DNA of 64,000 nucleotides from Tillus elongatus (lineage: Eukaryota > Arthropoda > Insecta > Coleoptera > Cleridae): positions 89,189,012 through 89,253,011 of the forward strand of contig OZ023267.1 in assembly GCA_964006375.1 (NCBI GenBank), read 5' to 3'. Shown here one piece after another: positions 50,786-61,439 of the stretch (positions within the stretch are counted from its first letter, which is position 1; each line of letters starts with the position of its first letter). The notes below the pieces were generated by a model. That model was not told the DNA's origin. It worked only from the letters and a program-made list of their open reading frames with translations, and made no database searches. Both the position numbers and the translations under genes were made by a program.

Positions 50786-51664
50786 TATATGCAGTCATTT
50801 GGGGATAAAGAATAATCTGCTAAACGCGAAAAGAATACAAAAAATTTGGCGAAAGTTCAACGAAACTTGGAATATTGATACAAATAATAATTTTCTTTCC
50901 CAGCGGATTGAAACTATAGCTTACAGTAGCACTCCAAAAACATGGACGTTCAGAATGACTTGCCGAGTTATGACAGAGACAAGCTGTTGCTGTTTGAAAA
51001 TATAAGCAATAAAAGTGACTCGACGAAATTTGATGAGTTTGAAAAAAAGAAATACAGCTACGTCTGAAATTTCATCAACAATAATGGGACATGTTAGCTG
51101 TGAAAGAAAATGGTATACAATTCTGACAACAGTTGTAATGTGACACCCAAGGATTTGAAAGTACCAAAAGAAATGTTAAATCTTTCGAGTCCCCGGCAAT
51201 CTGCAGACATTTTGCCAAGAGATTCTAAAAACATATTTCTTCTAAAAATAATGTCTGTGTACAAAGATTGCAAATTACTAGAGGGTTCTTTTACCATCGA
51301 TAACCGTGTCTGGAAATGTATATACCAAAACGAAAAGCTAGTAATAAAATACTACCCTTATTACATTAAAAACCGCATCTTTAAGTATGTAAACAACGTT
51401 TGCATAATTGTGTTTAAATATGTAAAATATCTGAAAACTAATACCATTATCATTTTTGCTTTATGTAAACAAAGCAACTGCAAATGTAAAAAAATTAAAA
51501 TAGTAGTTGATACTTGTAAATTAGAAGTAAAAGTGTATAGTTCATCTGAAAACTTTAGTAAGAGAAACTATCAAACCGGTCAGGTACGAGGAATTGAAAG
51601 AGACATACGAAGAGCATACTTCTTAGCAGCAAATCGTTTTCGTATAAAAAAGCAAGTCTACTAA

Positions 51665-52878
51665 AAGCCGACAAAACCGTACTGACAAAAGGCAAACATC
51701 ATAAAGGTATAAAATCAGATCCCGGACTAAGAAAAATAAAATCAGAAGCCACAGAAAGATTGGACAGGAGCAAAAATGACCTATTAGATGTAATACTCAT
51801 GCCGTCGGAACATCCTGAATATACTAAAGAGGTAAGCGTTCCGTTTACTGTAAAAGTTTATAGTATTGAACAATTGAAAGTCCTTAGATCATAGCGAATG
51901 GGTAATTTACTGCCTACAATTTACTTTGATGCGACAGGTAGTATCGTAAGAAAGCCTACAAAAGAACGTTTTTCTATACCGCCGTCATTCAAATTGAAAA
52001 CACTCAACGTGTTTATCCAGTATTTTCGATGATCTCATCGATGCATAATTCGAACTCAATCTTTAAAATTTTTCATGAATTTAGATATTTATGTGAACTG
52101 CATAATTACTGGCCTGCTTGTCTACTGTCGTTTCAGACTATTCGTTTGCTAACTTGCATGCAATATGCCAGTCATTAAACAGATGTACGCTGTATGAATA
52201 TATTCAGAAGTGTTGCAATATAACACTTAAGGGCGACGATGATTCCCAGTTAATCGTTGTACATTTATGTTGTGCTCACTTTATGAAGATGGTGTGCAAA
52301 GATGTTGAGGCATTGTCTGCTACAGATTTGCAAAAAACGCATTTAAAGAGATAATTGCAGCTGCTGTATTGATAAGTGAAATTAAAGTACTTGATCTATT
52401 TGTGAAAAATATGTACATCGCTGTAACAACGCCTTTTAAAAATGATAATGTTTCTGCAGCAGTCACTTATTTATCAGCTTTTGATGTAACGGGCGCAGTA
52501 AAAGAGGATGAAAAATACATCAGATCTTTAGAAATTAAAAGTTACTCCAACCTGGACACAGAATACCACAGTGGCTTTTTTAAATCTAGTCCATTTTACC
52601 TGAGGTACAAGGACGTAGGAAGCCACGTACACATTAGTAGCAAGGGGACGGAACCAAATCCGCTTTTTAACGAAAGTATTTGTAAGGTTGTATTTAATAA
52701 ATATCTACCATTATGTTGTTTATGGACAGCTCTAATGCTTAAAAACTCAACATCATTGAGTAATTCTGTGGTCGAAAATTATTTCGGTCACCTGAAAACA
52801 AACACGTTGCGCGGAGAAAAAAAATCTAAAATGTTCCAGATTCTTAAGAGATTTAAGAACGGACATTTTAGCTCTTAA
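51665..52878 (+). pseudogene. DDE transposase catalytic domain (part of the FB2 polyprotein)
   Basis: DDE transposases cut at the terminal repeats and join the element to new DNA. First Asp: LLPTIYFDATGSIVRKP (51908-51960). Second Asp: VVSDYSFANLHAI (52121-52160). Third residue, Glu: SNSVVENYFGHLK (52760-52797). Between the second and third lies LCCAHFMKM (52270-52295), the CX2H signature string seen in Mutator-, hAT-, Kolobok- and KDZ-type transposases. Upstream, HHKGIKSDPGLRKIKSEA and PFTVKVYSIEQLKVL are accessory boxes. The spacing is large, as in MULE or KDZ enzymes with an insertion domain. The assignment of the three catalytic residues is by eye. Confidence 0.75.
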
Positions 52879-53061
52879 CATAGAGACAGAACTAAATTTA
52901 CCCAAAACTAAGTTAACAAGATTAGATCATGACGCAAAATGTAGTCAAGAAAGTTGGGAAAGGAAAGTAAGGAAAACGAATACCCACTTTGATGGAAGGT
53001 TCCTCAAAACAACAGCCAAAGTTATCTCTGAAAGCAAAACTAAAAAGTGTAGCAGTCTTGG

Positions 53062-53725
53062 TCAGTTAAGAATAATAAGAGAAAACGCGAAAAGTAGTAG
53101 CGAAGTATTCTGGAAGAGGTGCGAAGCGTTTTTGGCCATATTAAATCTCTCCGAAAAAGAAAGGTACGGAACTGAAGTAGCGACTCGCCAGCAGAGCATG
53201 AATAAATGTTGGTACGACGAACGTAAAATGCGAGTCACTTCTTGTTTTGGACAAATATGTAAATCTAAAAATAACAACAATTACAAAGCTATCGTTAAAA
53301 ATATTTTAGAACCAAAAGAACTGAATGTGCTGCCTGTTCAGCATGGTTTAAAAAATGAACCATATGCAAGGAAAGCCTACTCAGCGACACGTACAATAGA
53401 AGTGCAAACTTCTGGATTAATTATCCACCCACAATTACCCTTCTTGGCAGCTTCACTTGATGGGCTAGTGGGGAAAGATGGAATTATTGAGATTAAATGC
53501 CCATACACGCAAAGAGACTCTGATCCTGAAGATTGCCGGTTTGATTTTTTAAGCAAAGAAGGGTTCATGAAAATTAATCATAACTACTACTTCCAAATAC
53601 AAGGAATCCTAGAGATCCTTGGACGATCGTGATGTGATTTAGTAATATACACCTGTAAGGGAATGAAAATTGTTAGAGTAATACGAAACAAAACATTCTG
53701 GCAAAACCACATGGTGCCTAAGCTA
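53062..53725 (+). pseudogene. YqaJ-like PD-(D/E)XK nuclease domain (part of the FB2 polyprotein)
   Basis: YqaJ/lambda-exonuclease-type enzymes resect DNA ends for single-strand annealing. The frame 53132-53632 shows the entry box RMRVTSCFGQICKSK (53227), GLKNEPYARKAYSAT (53347) and the active site: FLAASLDGLVG (Asp, 53443) followed by IIEIKCPYTQ (E-x-K, 53485). NYYFQIQGILEILG (53586) completes the fold. After a TGA the frame continues CDLVIYTCKG and FWQNHMVPKLKEFF, the usual end of the domain. All catalytic residues are present although the reading frame is broken. Confidence 0.8.
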
Positions 53726-54119
53726 AAAGAGTTTTTTTTATTTTTATTTACTGCCAGAAATTGATTTTCCAGGCGCAAGCCTGTCTCAGGAGGCGAAAAA
53801 ATGGAGATGCCTTAGTGAGCTGAAATTCTTAAGCAATGGCCTTGTCGACGATATTAGATATTATAAAAATATTAATAGCAGTCAGTGTTTTAGAAAATAT
53901 CGAGTATTCAGTTAAATAATTATTAGTCGATGAATTTATAACTTTAGATGCGACAGAGTCTGTTAGTGGCTTTGTGATAGACCATTTTTTTATGTCATGG
54001 ACAGAGAACGAACATTTTAAATATTTTCCGTCGAGAAATATTCTATTATTTTCAATAATAACTCATACACTGATGAATTTTTAAATAACACCCGATTACA
54101 CAAAAAAACCGTTAGTGTT

Positions 54120-54619
54120 TCTATTTGAGAGATCTCGACATTTCATGCTTGCGATAGCCAACTCAAAACAAGACTTTCACATTCATCGACCCTTTTGGGC
54201 ACGAGGTGTACGTGCAAAGTGATTATTTTGAAAAGTTTTTGAACCTTTTGAGGTTGAAAAAAATTCATGCTGCTAAATGGGTTTGCAATAACGTAAGCCA
54301 TATTAAGCAAACCGATGGCTATAATTGTGGCGTTTATCTACTTTTCTTCCAAAGAATTGTACAACAAACAGATTTAGCATATGCGATAAATCTAAACAAA
54401 TATAGGGAGACGGTAAAAGAAATATTACTTATGAATTCAGATGATATGCATGACAGATGTTTGTACTGTGCACAGAAAGTATAATCAGCACATTTTAGGT
54501 GTAGGTCATGTGCCCGCTTAATACATTATCAATGTTTGTTAACAAGCAAGGAAAAACGAAGCGGACTGACTGAAGGAGAAAAAACTTTCAACATGTGCGA
54601 AGTTTGTAGAAGCAACTGA
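54120..54619 (+). pseudogene. Ulp1/C48-type cysteine protease and C-terminal PHD-like finger
   Basis: C48 proteases cleave SUMO or polyproteins with a His-Asp-Gln-Cys set. Visible: SRHFMLAIANSK (His, about 54140), an IDPFGHE-like box (Asp, near 54185, frame broken here), HIKQTDGYNCGVYLLFF (Gln and nucleophile Cys, 54299-54348). The following CLYC (54459), then beyond a TAA at 54482-54484, CRSCARLIHYQCL (54502) and NMCEVC (54591) form a C4HC3 PHD-like pattern. Here the protease may process the polyprotein or act on host SUMO. Neither is shown by the sequence. Confidence 0.75.
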
Positions 54620-54985
54620 AACACACAGATAAAAATTATTACAATATTTTGAAATACTCTTAATTATAAATACACTCTACCCATTATTATAAAATTATAT
54701 CGCATGCCAACTTCATAACCTGTAAAGAATGGGGTACATGTCCACATTCCAATGTACAATTATTTTTTAAATTAAGCGTTGGTGTGACAGTACATTATGC
54801 CAGCACATTTTCTTAAATACATTTTAAAGGTTTCATTTTACTATCGATGAAACAACCTTTAACAGCAAGCAAAAGGTTAAAATTTAAACACGCACGTAGC
54901 GTATACTTTTAATATTCTCATTACTTTTCCGAGGACCATTTTTGTTTGTTAAAATAGGCACTTTATTTAAATTTTCATGTTATAT
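54620..54985. other. No gene seen (3' flank of the polyprotein gene)
   Basis: AT-rich bridge to the right satellite arm. No clear poly(A) signal chosen. Confidence 0.45.
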
Positions 54986-54989
54986 AAAA

Positions 54990-57900
54990 TTAGTGTTAAT
55001 ATTTGGGTGCTGACTTCACTATGAAGGGCGGCAAGCAAGGGATTGAAATTTTTGCAGAAGGTTACTACGAAAATATGCTTTTAACGCTATTGTCACCTAT
55101 CTTGGCATCCCATTTTTGTCCTAGCTAAAAAAGCCATTTTATAACACTTTTCATGTCAATTAAAGTCAATTTATCTATCTGGGTACCGATTTCACTATGA
55201 AAGACGGCAAGCAAGGGGTTTAAGTTTTACAACAAGGTTGCTATGTTAATATCCTTTCAATATTATTATCACTTACCTTGGCACCCCATTTTTGACTTGG
55301 CTAAAAAGGCCATTTTATTTCACTTTTCATGATAATTAATGTCAATTTCTCTAGTGGGGTGCCGACTTCACTATGAAAGACGCCAAGCAAGGGGTTGCAA
55401 ATTTTGCAGAAGGCTACTACGAAAATATGCTTTCAATACTGTTATCACTTATCATGCCACCCCATTTTGTCTTGGCTAAAAACGCCATTTTATAACACAT
55501 TTCATGTTAATTAGAGTCGGATTCACTACGAAGGACGGCAAGCAAGAGCTACAATTTTTGCACAAGGTTGCTATGTTAATATGCTTTCAGCATAATTGTC
55601 ACTTATCTTGACACCCCATTTTTGTCTTGGCTAAAAAGGCCATTTTATTTCACTTTTCATGTTAATTAAAGTCAATTTCCTTATTTGGGGGCCGACTTCA
55701 CTATGAAGGACGGCAAGCAAGGCGTGGAAGTTTTAGCACAAGGTTTCTATGTTAATATTCTTTCAGTATTATTATCACTTATCTTGGCACCTTATTTTTG
55801 TCTTTGCTAAAAAGGCAATTGTCTTGTCAATTAAAATCCATTTCTCTATCCGAGTGCCGACTTCACTATGAAGGACGGCAAGCAAGGGGTTGAAATTTTG
55901 GCACAAGGTTACTATGTTAATATGCTTTCAGTCTTATTATCACCTATCTTGGCACCCCATTTTTGTCTTGGTTAAAAAAACTATTTTATTTCACATTTCA
56001 TGTTAATTAAAATCAATGTCTTCATTTGGGTGCGGACTTCACTATGAAAGACGACAAGCAAGGGGTTGAAGTTTCACAACAAGGCTGCTACGTTAATATG
56101 CTCTCAATATTATTATCACTTATCTTGGCACACCATTTTTGTATTGGCTAAAAAAGGAATTTTAGTTCACTTTTAATGTCAAATTCAATTTCTCTATTTA
56201 GGTGCCGACTTCACTATGAAGGACGGCAAGCAATGAGTTGAAATTTTGGCACAAGGTTACCATGTTAATATGCTTTCAATACTACATTTACTTATCTTGG
56301 CACCTCATTTTTGTCTTAGCTAAAAAAAAGACATTTTATAACACTTTTAATGTTAATTAAAGTCAATTCCTCTATTTGGGCGCCGACTTCACTATGAAGG
56401 AAGGCAAGCAAGGGGTTCAAATTTTTGCACAAGGTTACTATGTTAATATGCTTTCAGTATAATTATCACTTATCTTGGCACCCCATTTTTGTCTTGGCTA
56501 AAAATGCCATTTTATTTCACTTTTCATGTTAATTAAAGTCAATTTTTTTATGAAGGACGGCACGCAAGACGAGGAAGATTTAGCACAAAGTTTGTATGCT
56601 AATATGCTTTCAATATTATTATCACTTATCTTGGCACCTTATTTTTGTCTTTGCTAAAAAGGCAATTGTATTTCACTTGTCATGTCAATTAAAATCCATT
56701 TCTCTATCTCAGTGCCGACTTTACTATGAAGCACGGCAAGCAAGGCGTTGAAATTTTGGCACAAGGTTACTATGTTAATATGCTTTCAATACTATTATCA
56801 TTCATCTTGGCACCTAATTTTTTTCTTAGCTAAAAAAGATATTTTATAACACTTTTAATGTTAATTAAAGTCCTATTTTCTATTTGGCCGCCGACTTCAC
56901 TATGAAGGACGGCAAGCAAGGGGTTCAAATTTTTGCACAAGGTTACTATGTTAATATGCTTTCAGTATAATTATCACTTATCTTGGCACCCAAATTTTCA
57001 GTATAATTATCACTTATCTTGGCACCCAAATTTGGTCTTGGCTAAAAAGGCCATTTTATTTCACTTTTCATGTTAATTAAAGTCAATTTCTCTATTTGGG
57101 GGCCGACTTCACTATGAAGGACGGCAGGCAAGGCGTGGAAGTTTTAGCACAAGGTTTATATGTTAATATTCTTTCAGTATTATTATCACTTATCTTGGCA
57201 CCTTATTTTTGTCTTTGCTAAAAAGGAAATTGTATTGTCAATTAAAATCCATTTCTCTATCCGAGTGCCGACTTCACTATGAAGGACGGCAAGCAAGGGG
57301 TTGAAATTTTGGCACAAGGTTACCATGTTAATATGCTTTTAGTCTTATTATCACTTATCTTGGCACCCCATTTTTGTCTTGGCTAAAAAAAACCATTTTA
57401 TTTCACATTTCATGTTAATTAAAATCAATGTCTACATTTGGGTGCGGACTTCACTATGAAGGACGGCAAGCAAGGGGTTGAAGTTTTAGCACAAGGCTGC
57501 TATGTTAATATGCCTTGAATAATATTATCACTTACCTTGGCACCCCATGTTTATCTTGGCAAAAAAAACGCAATTTTGTTTCACTTTTTATGTCAAAGTC
57601 AATTTCTCTATTTAGTGCCGACTTCACTATTATGGACGGCAAGCAAGAGCTTGAAATTTTGGCACAAGCTTACCATGTTAATATGCTTTCAATGCTACTA
57701 TCACTTACATTGGCACCTCATGTTTGTCTTACTTAAAAAAGACATTTCATAACACTTTTCATGTTAATTAAAGTCAATGTCTCTATTTGGGCACCGACTG
57801 CACTATGAAGGACGACAAGCAAAGGGTTGAAATTTTTGCACAAGGTTACTATCTTAATATGCTTTCAGTATAATTATCACTTATCTTGGCACCCCATTTT

Positions 57901-58620
57901 TTCACGTCAAAGTCAATTTCTCTATTTAGGTGCCGACCTCACTATAAAGGGCGGCAAGGAGGTGTTGAAACCCCTTTTTGGTCTTGGCTAAATAGGCCGT
58001 TTTAGTTCACTTTTCATGTTAATCAAAGTCAACTTCTCTATTTGGGTGCCGACTTTACTATGAAGGACGGCAAGCAAGGGGTTGAAATTTTTGCACAAGG
58101 TTGCTACGAAAAAATGCTTCCAATATCTTGGCACCCCATTTTTGTCTTGGCTAAAAAAACATTATATTTCACATTTTATGTTAATGAAAGTAAATGTCTA
58201 TATTTGGGTGCCAACTACACTATTAAGGACGACAAGCAAGGAGTTGAAGTTTTTAGGTTGCTATATTAGTATGCTTTCAATGTTATTGTCCCTTATCTTG
58301 TCACCCCATTTTTGGCTTGGCTAAAAAAGCCATTTTATTTCACTTTTCATGTTAATTAAAATCAGTCTTTCTATTTGGGTGCCGACTTCTATGTGAAGGA
58401 CGGCAAGCAAGGGGTTGCAATTTTTGCACAAGGTTGCTATGTAAATATGCTTTCAATATTTTCTTCGCATATCTTGGCACCCCATTTTTGTCTTGGCTAA
58501 AAATATTGTTTTCCAATTTTTTACTCATTTAAAATTTGTGTCTATATTTGGGTGCAGACTTCATCATGAAGGACGACAAGCGAGAGGTTGAAATTTTAGA
58601 AGAGGGTTGGCAGCTAAATA
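54990..58620 (+). repeat. 176-bp satellite array, right arm of FB2
   Basis: About 20 copies of the same unit as 40240-42400 in opposite orientation (GACTTCACTATGAAGGACGG, CAAGCAAGGGGTTGAA, TGTTAATATGCTTTCA, TATCTTGGCACCCCATTTTT). Some copies are shortened: around 56995-57010 a piece is doubled, and near 57900-57990 units are collapsed. The recurrent peptide MKDGKQGVE in several open frames is just the unit in translation. Confidence 0.93.
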
Positions 58621-58855
58621 TACTTAAAACTTTTGATTATAACTTAACTTCATTTTTGTTTTCGTCATATTTAGCCTCAATTGTGTTTTCTTTTGTATAT
58701 GGTGAAATTATTTTTTTTCTTTTCAATGTTTTGTCATCTAGGCGGCAAACATCAACTGAAGTTTTTAAGGACGAAATTAATATTATTTCTAATATATTAT
58801 AAATTAGCCGCTGGAAATTTTAGCCGCTGGAATTTGGCTGCTAACTTCACGCCGG
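58510..58855 (-). repeat. FB2 right terminal inverted repeat
   Basis: Inverted copy of 39984-40327, ending CTAACTTCACGCCGG at 58855. Confidence 0.9.
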
Positions 58856-58864
58856 TTATAAAGT
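58856..58864 (+). repeat. Candidate 9-bp target-site duplication of FB2, right (imperfect)
   Basis: TTATAAAGT, 7 of 9 positions equal to 39975-39983. Confidence 0.5.
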
Positions 58865-59150
58865 ATGGGGGTGGGGTTGATTGGTGTATATTTGTAATAT
58901 CACAATATCGTGTATAAGTAGAAAATGGTCTGCCCTGCAAGAAATTGCACTGGCCTGCAGAGTTTTGAAAGTAAAACATATCAACCTGCAGCCACTTATC
59001 TCAATTAAAAGGGTGGGGGTTGGTTGGTGTAGTTGTGTAATATCAGCATATCGCGTATAGATAGAACATAGTCTACCTTGCAAGAAATTGCACTGAGCTG
59101 CAAAGTTTTTACATTATAACATGCTGACCTGCAAATTAGAAACCCCCCTG
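58865..59150. repeat. Tandem duplication, ~145-bp unit
   Basis: GGGGTGGGGTTGATTGGTGT at 58867 and GGGTGGGGGTTGGTTGGTGT near 59011 start two diverged copies, each with GCAAGAAATTGCACTG and GACCTGCA-like words. It lies directly outside FB2. Confidence 0.75.
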
Positions 59151-59600
59151 CAATTACCTACTTAAAAGTCGTTACCTCCTCATTTTTATTTTTTCGTTAA
59201 AAAACATAACAAAGTTGTTAATGGATTTTGCTATTTAAATACCTAAACTTGAAAAAATTTCAGGTAAATTCTAGTAAACTCAAAATATAATATGAAAAGC
59301 GCTTTTAATGTTTCTTTCTTTAAGGATACGTTAGTTCATGCCTTATTTTTTCGACGTAAGCGAATTTACCGAAAAAACTAACTTGAGACACAGTTTACAG
59401 ACCTTCTTAATGATTGAAGTTTTTTCATCGCGCCAAGGTAGATCGCGACAAGGTAGATCACGACATTCAGTGATAAAACTTCTAGATTAATAATAAACAG
59501 ATTAGCAGGATGAGATAAATGTTCAGAGAGAAATAAATAGAAGATTATTTTATATGGTAAATAGTTGAAAGTTTTTTATGCCGAATATCCTGACATTTGG
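59151..59600. other. No gene seen
   Basis: AT-rich. A short GACAAGGTAGATC repeat occurs at 59435-59465. This is the intron side of the receptor exon. Confidence 0.45.
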
Positions 59601-59682
59601 TTTCAAAACATTGTTAAACAACTTTAGAATGCTTTTTATATTTTGTGATATACAGAATTGCAGTTTTAATTGTTTTTCCTAC

Positions 59683-60045
59683 CTCTTCCATTTGGTCGTT
59701 GCTGTAGACCATCAAGGAGTAATCATGAATTAGCTTTTGGCCACGAATAATCCTAAGATTGGGAAACAAGGCTGACAAATTCCTTAACCTGTCCACTTTA
59801 AACACAAGCACATAATCAGTCACTTCTGTCAATTCAGGATAACTAAGACCCTGAAAAGGATCATCAGGGTATTTATCACTACTGATTTCGAACAAAACAA
59901 TTTTTAAATTTCCAATAATCTTAGTACAATTCCTTAAACGTTCAAAATTCCTCCTGTACACTCTGACGTCCGTGGAGCCACAAATTCTTCCATCAACACA
60001 ACCATATAATAAGTAGTAAGCTAAGAGGAGTGCAAAGACGAACAT
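59683..60045 (-). CDS. Insulin-receptor-like protein, first coding exon (signal peptide + L1 domain)
   Basis: Insulin-like receptors are membrane tyrosine kinases that bind insulin-family peptides; the N-terminal L1 domain forms part of the ligand site. The exon codes 121 residues: a hydrophobic signal peptide (about residues 2-18, FALLLAYYLLYG), the first L-domain cysteine in ICGSTDVR, an NCT glycosylation site, IIGNLKIVLFE, FPNLRIIRGQKL (the LFPNL..IRG signature) and MEE at the end. A splice donor GAG|GTAGGA follows at 59682 in phase 0, where known family members continue with GLY..; the open frame beyond it is intron. No frame defect. A full receptor would need many more exons, none recognised in the window. 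It could be a paralogue or secreted L-domain receptor instead. Confidence 0.8.
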
Positions 60046-60260
60046 TGTGGACTAATCTTTAAGTGCAACATACTACTATCACTACGACGTTATTAGCCGG
60101 CGCCAAGCAGCACGCTACTGGCTACTGATCTTACTAAACACTGTTTATCCGGCATCGCAATCGGCTTCTCGAACGCTTCCCGCAAAACCTTCGATGAAAA
60201 CGAAACGAGTACGCGTGCCTATCTACTACTGCTGGCGGCTAGATAAAGATGCAATGTTGC
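60046..60260 (-). promoter_or_regulatory. 5' UTR / upstream region of the receptor exon
   Basis: About 200 bases upstream of the ATG are clearly less AT-rich than the surroundings (for example GCGGCTAGATAAAG and CGAACGCTTCCCGCAAAACC on the plus strand). This fits an expressed 5' leader or promoter-proximal DNA. No TATA box could be assigned with confidence, and an intron in the leader cannot be excluded. Confidence 0.35.
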
Positions 60261-60600
60261 CACACTATAAGAAAAGTCGTTATTACATAAAAGAAAATAA
60301 ATAATGCATTTCGGTGCAAAATAGTTTAAATATAGACTAAAAGACTGCGTTTCAGGCATCACAGATGATTATTTTCTTCTCTGAAACCGGTTTCACCTAT
60401 ATGGTATCGTCAGGCTGCGGGCAATTGAAAATATTTATATGCGCCAACTACAAATAATACTCCGTTGCTTCCTTGATCAAAAATTCTTTAAAAACTGTAA
60501 TGAAACTGATCGATGACGTCGCTCAAATGTTAATGTGCTTGTACGTCAATATTTAACATAAAAATACCACGTCCACAAATCATAACAATGATAACCCTCA
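60261..60600. other. No gene seen
   Basis: AT-rich upstream sequence. Confidence 0.4.
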
Positions 60601-60843
60601 CCAACAATCATAATAATAAAAACATTTCGGGACGCAGGAAGAGCGTTATGGTACCGATTTTCATTAAATGCTTCACATTTAAATAACTAAGTTTTCTATA
60701 AACCTAGATAGTTGAATTTTAGTACATAGTAAGGTATTTAACAGTGCAACATATCTGCCAAATTGCATCAAAATAACTTGGTTATTTTTTTATACGAATT
60801 TTTTTTGCGGAAAAATATATTATTTTCAGTTAATTAGTTTTTG

Positions 60844-60928
<85 letters not shown>

Positions 60929-60985
60929 TACGGGCCCAAATTCGCAAAATCTCACCATCGATACCTCTCTATTAGCGAATTTTTT
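60600..60985 (-). mobile_element. Microsatellite-core repeat with (TA)n core and inverted left end
   Basis: Right-end text comes first (GGACGCAGGAAGAGCGTTATG, GATTTTCATTAAATGCTTC), then CAACATATCTGCCAAATTGC, AATTAGTTTTTGAGTTTAT and (TA)n 60849-60927. The reversed left end follows: CTCACCATCGATACCTCTCT and ATTAGCGAATTTTT. Confidence 0.7.
60849..60927. repeat. (TA)n microsatellite
   Basis: About 79 bases of TA forming the core of the repeat. Confidence 0.97.
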
Positions 60986-61250
60986 AAAATAAAAATTAAA
61001 TAATTAATTAAATAACTAAATAACAACAACAGCAAGATAAAAGGTTTGCATAACGAGAACATCAAGGTGTATCAACAATTATTATTAAAACTATTTTAAA
61101 CACCGTTGGAGGTATTCTATTTGATATTTCATAAATTAAATTGAAGAAAAGGGTTGCCAAAAAAGGGGAAAGTACCAAATCAATTTGCGCAGTTAACACT
61201 AGGTAATTGTTGACGTGAGTGTGCTTTTGGTGAATTTTTATTGTTTTAAA
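60986..61250. other. No gene seen
   Basis: AT-rich spacer; a 70-codon minus-strand open frame has no recognised motif. Confidence 0.4.
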
Positions 61251-61254
61251 ACCA

Positions 61255-61345
61255 CGATGGTGAGAGTTTGCCAAAATTGTTTTTAAATGAGCGCGAACTA
61301 GGACCCCTAGAATCCATATCCGGGGTCAGTTTCAATTTTTATATG

Positions 61346-61411
<66 letters not shown>
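61255..61411 (+). mobile_element. Microsatellite-core repeat, left half with (TA)n core
   Basis: CACGATGGTGAGAGTTTGCC, AAATGAGCGCGAACTAGGAC, CCCTAGAATCC and ATCCGGGGTCAGTTTCAATT, then (TA)n from 61347 to 61411. It ends at the 3' side of the LINE that follows. Confidence 0.75.
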
Positions 61412-61416
<5 letters not shown>

Positions 61417-61439
61417 TTCAACAACACACCACAAGGGCT

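Larger units (their letters stand above)
50790..54619 (+). pseudogene. FB2 polyprotein: DDE transposase - YqaJ nuclease - C48 protease - PHD finger
   Basis: One decayed gene read through successive frames. N-terminal part 50799-51664: an ARS-like charged region, then a possible zinc-binding CKQSNCKCKK (51465) and QVRGIERDIRR (51580). Next come the transposase catalytic region (51660-52878), a YqaJ-type nuclease (about 53060-53720), a linker (53780-53910), a Ulp1/C48 protease (about 54120-54480) and a PHD-like zinc finger ending at the TGA 54617-54619. Breaks: in-frame TAG 51891-51893, frameshifts near 51650, 52035, 52130, 52350, 52858, 53730 and 54180, and stops at 53630 and 54482. The domain order is known from large eukaryotic DNA transposons with protease and PHD modules (KDZ and related). 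It is the best candidate for the enzyme that moved FB2. Confidence 0.8.
39984..58855. mobile_element. FB2: 18.9-kb foldback-type transposon with satellite arms and coding interior
   Basis: Outer ends: 39984-40327 and 58510-58855 are inverted copies, nearly identical over about 345 bp, starting CCGGCGTGAAGTTAGCAG. They merge inward into arrays of a 176-bp satellite (left about 2.2 kb, right about 3.6 kb) in opposite orientation. The 12-kb interior (42.4-55.0 kb) contains a spliced Crypton-like tyrosine-recombinase gene and a transposase/YqaJ/C48/PHD polyprotein, both on the plus strand and both decayed, plus later insertions (two SINEs, a microsatellite-core repeat, another SINE, (TA)n). A candidate 9-bp duplication flanks it. 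Same architecture as FB1 with unrelated arm sequence. Confidence 0.8.

Noticed and set aside
57515..58269. Open frames repeating the peptide MKDGKQGVE in the 176-bp arrays (also 40757-40981 and 41981-42199)
   Set aside because: The unit is not a multiple of three, so the frame is lost from unit to unit, and both orientations and several frames are used. This is translation of a satellite, not a protein repeat.
59614..59682. C-terminal extension of the receptor open frame past the MEE codons
   Set aside because: A clean splice donor GAG|GTAGGA lies at 59682-59683 and the residues after it do not resemble the family, so they are intronic.
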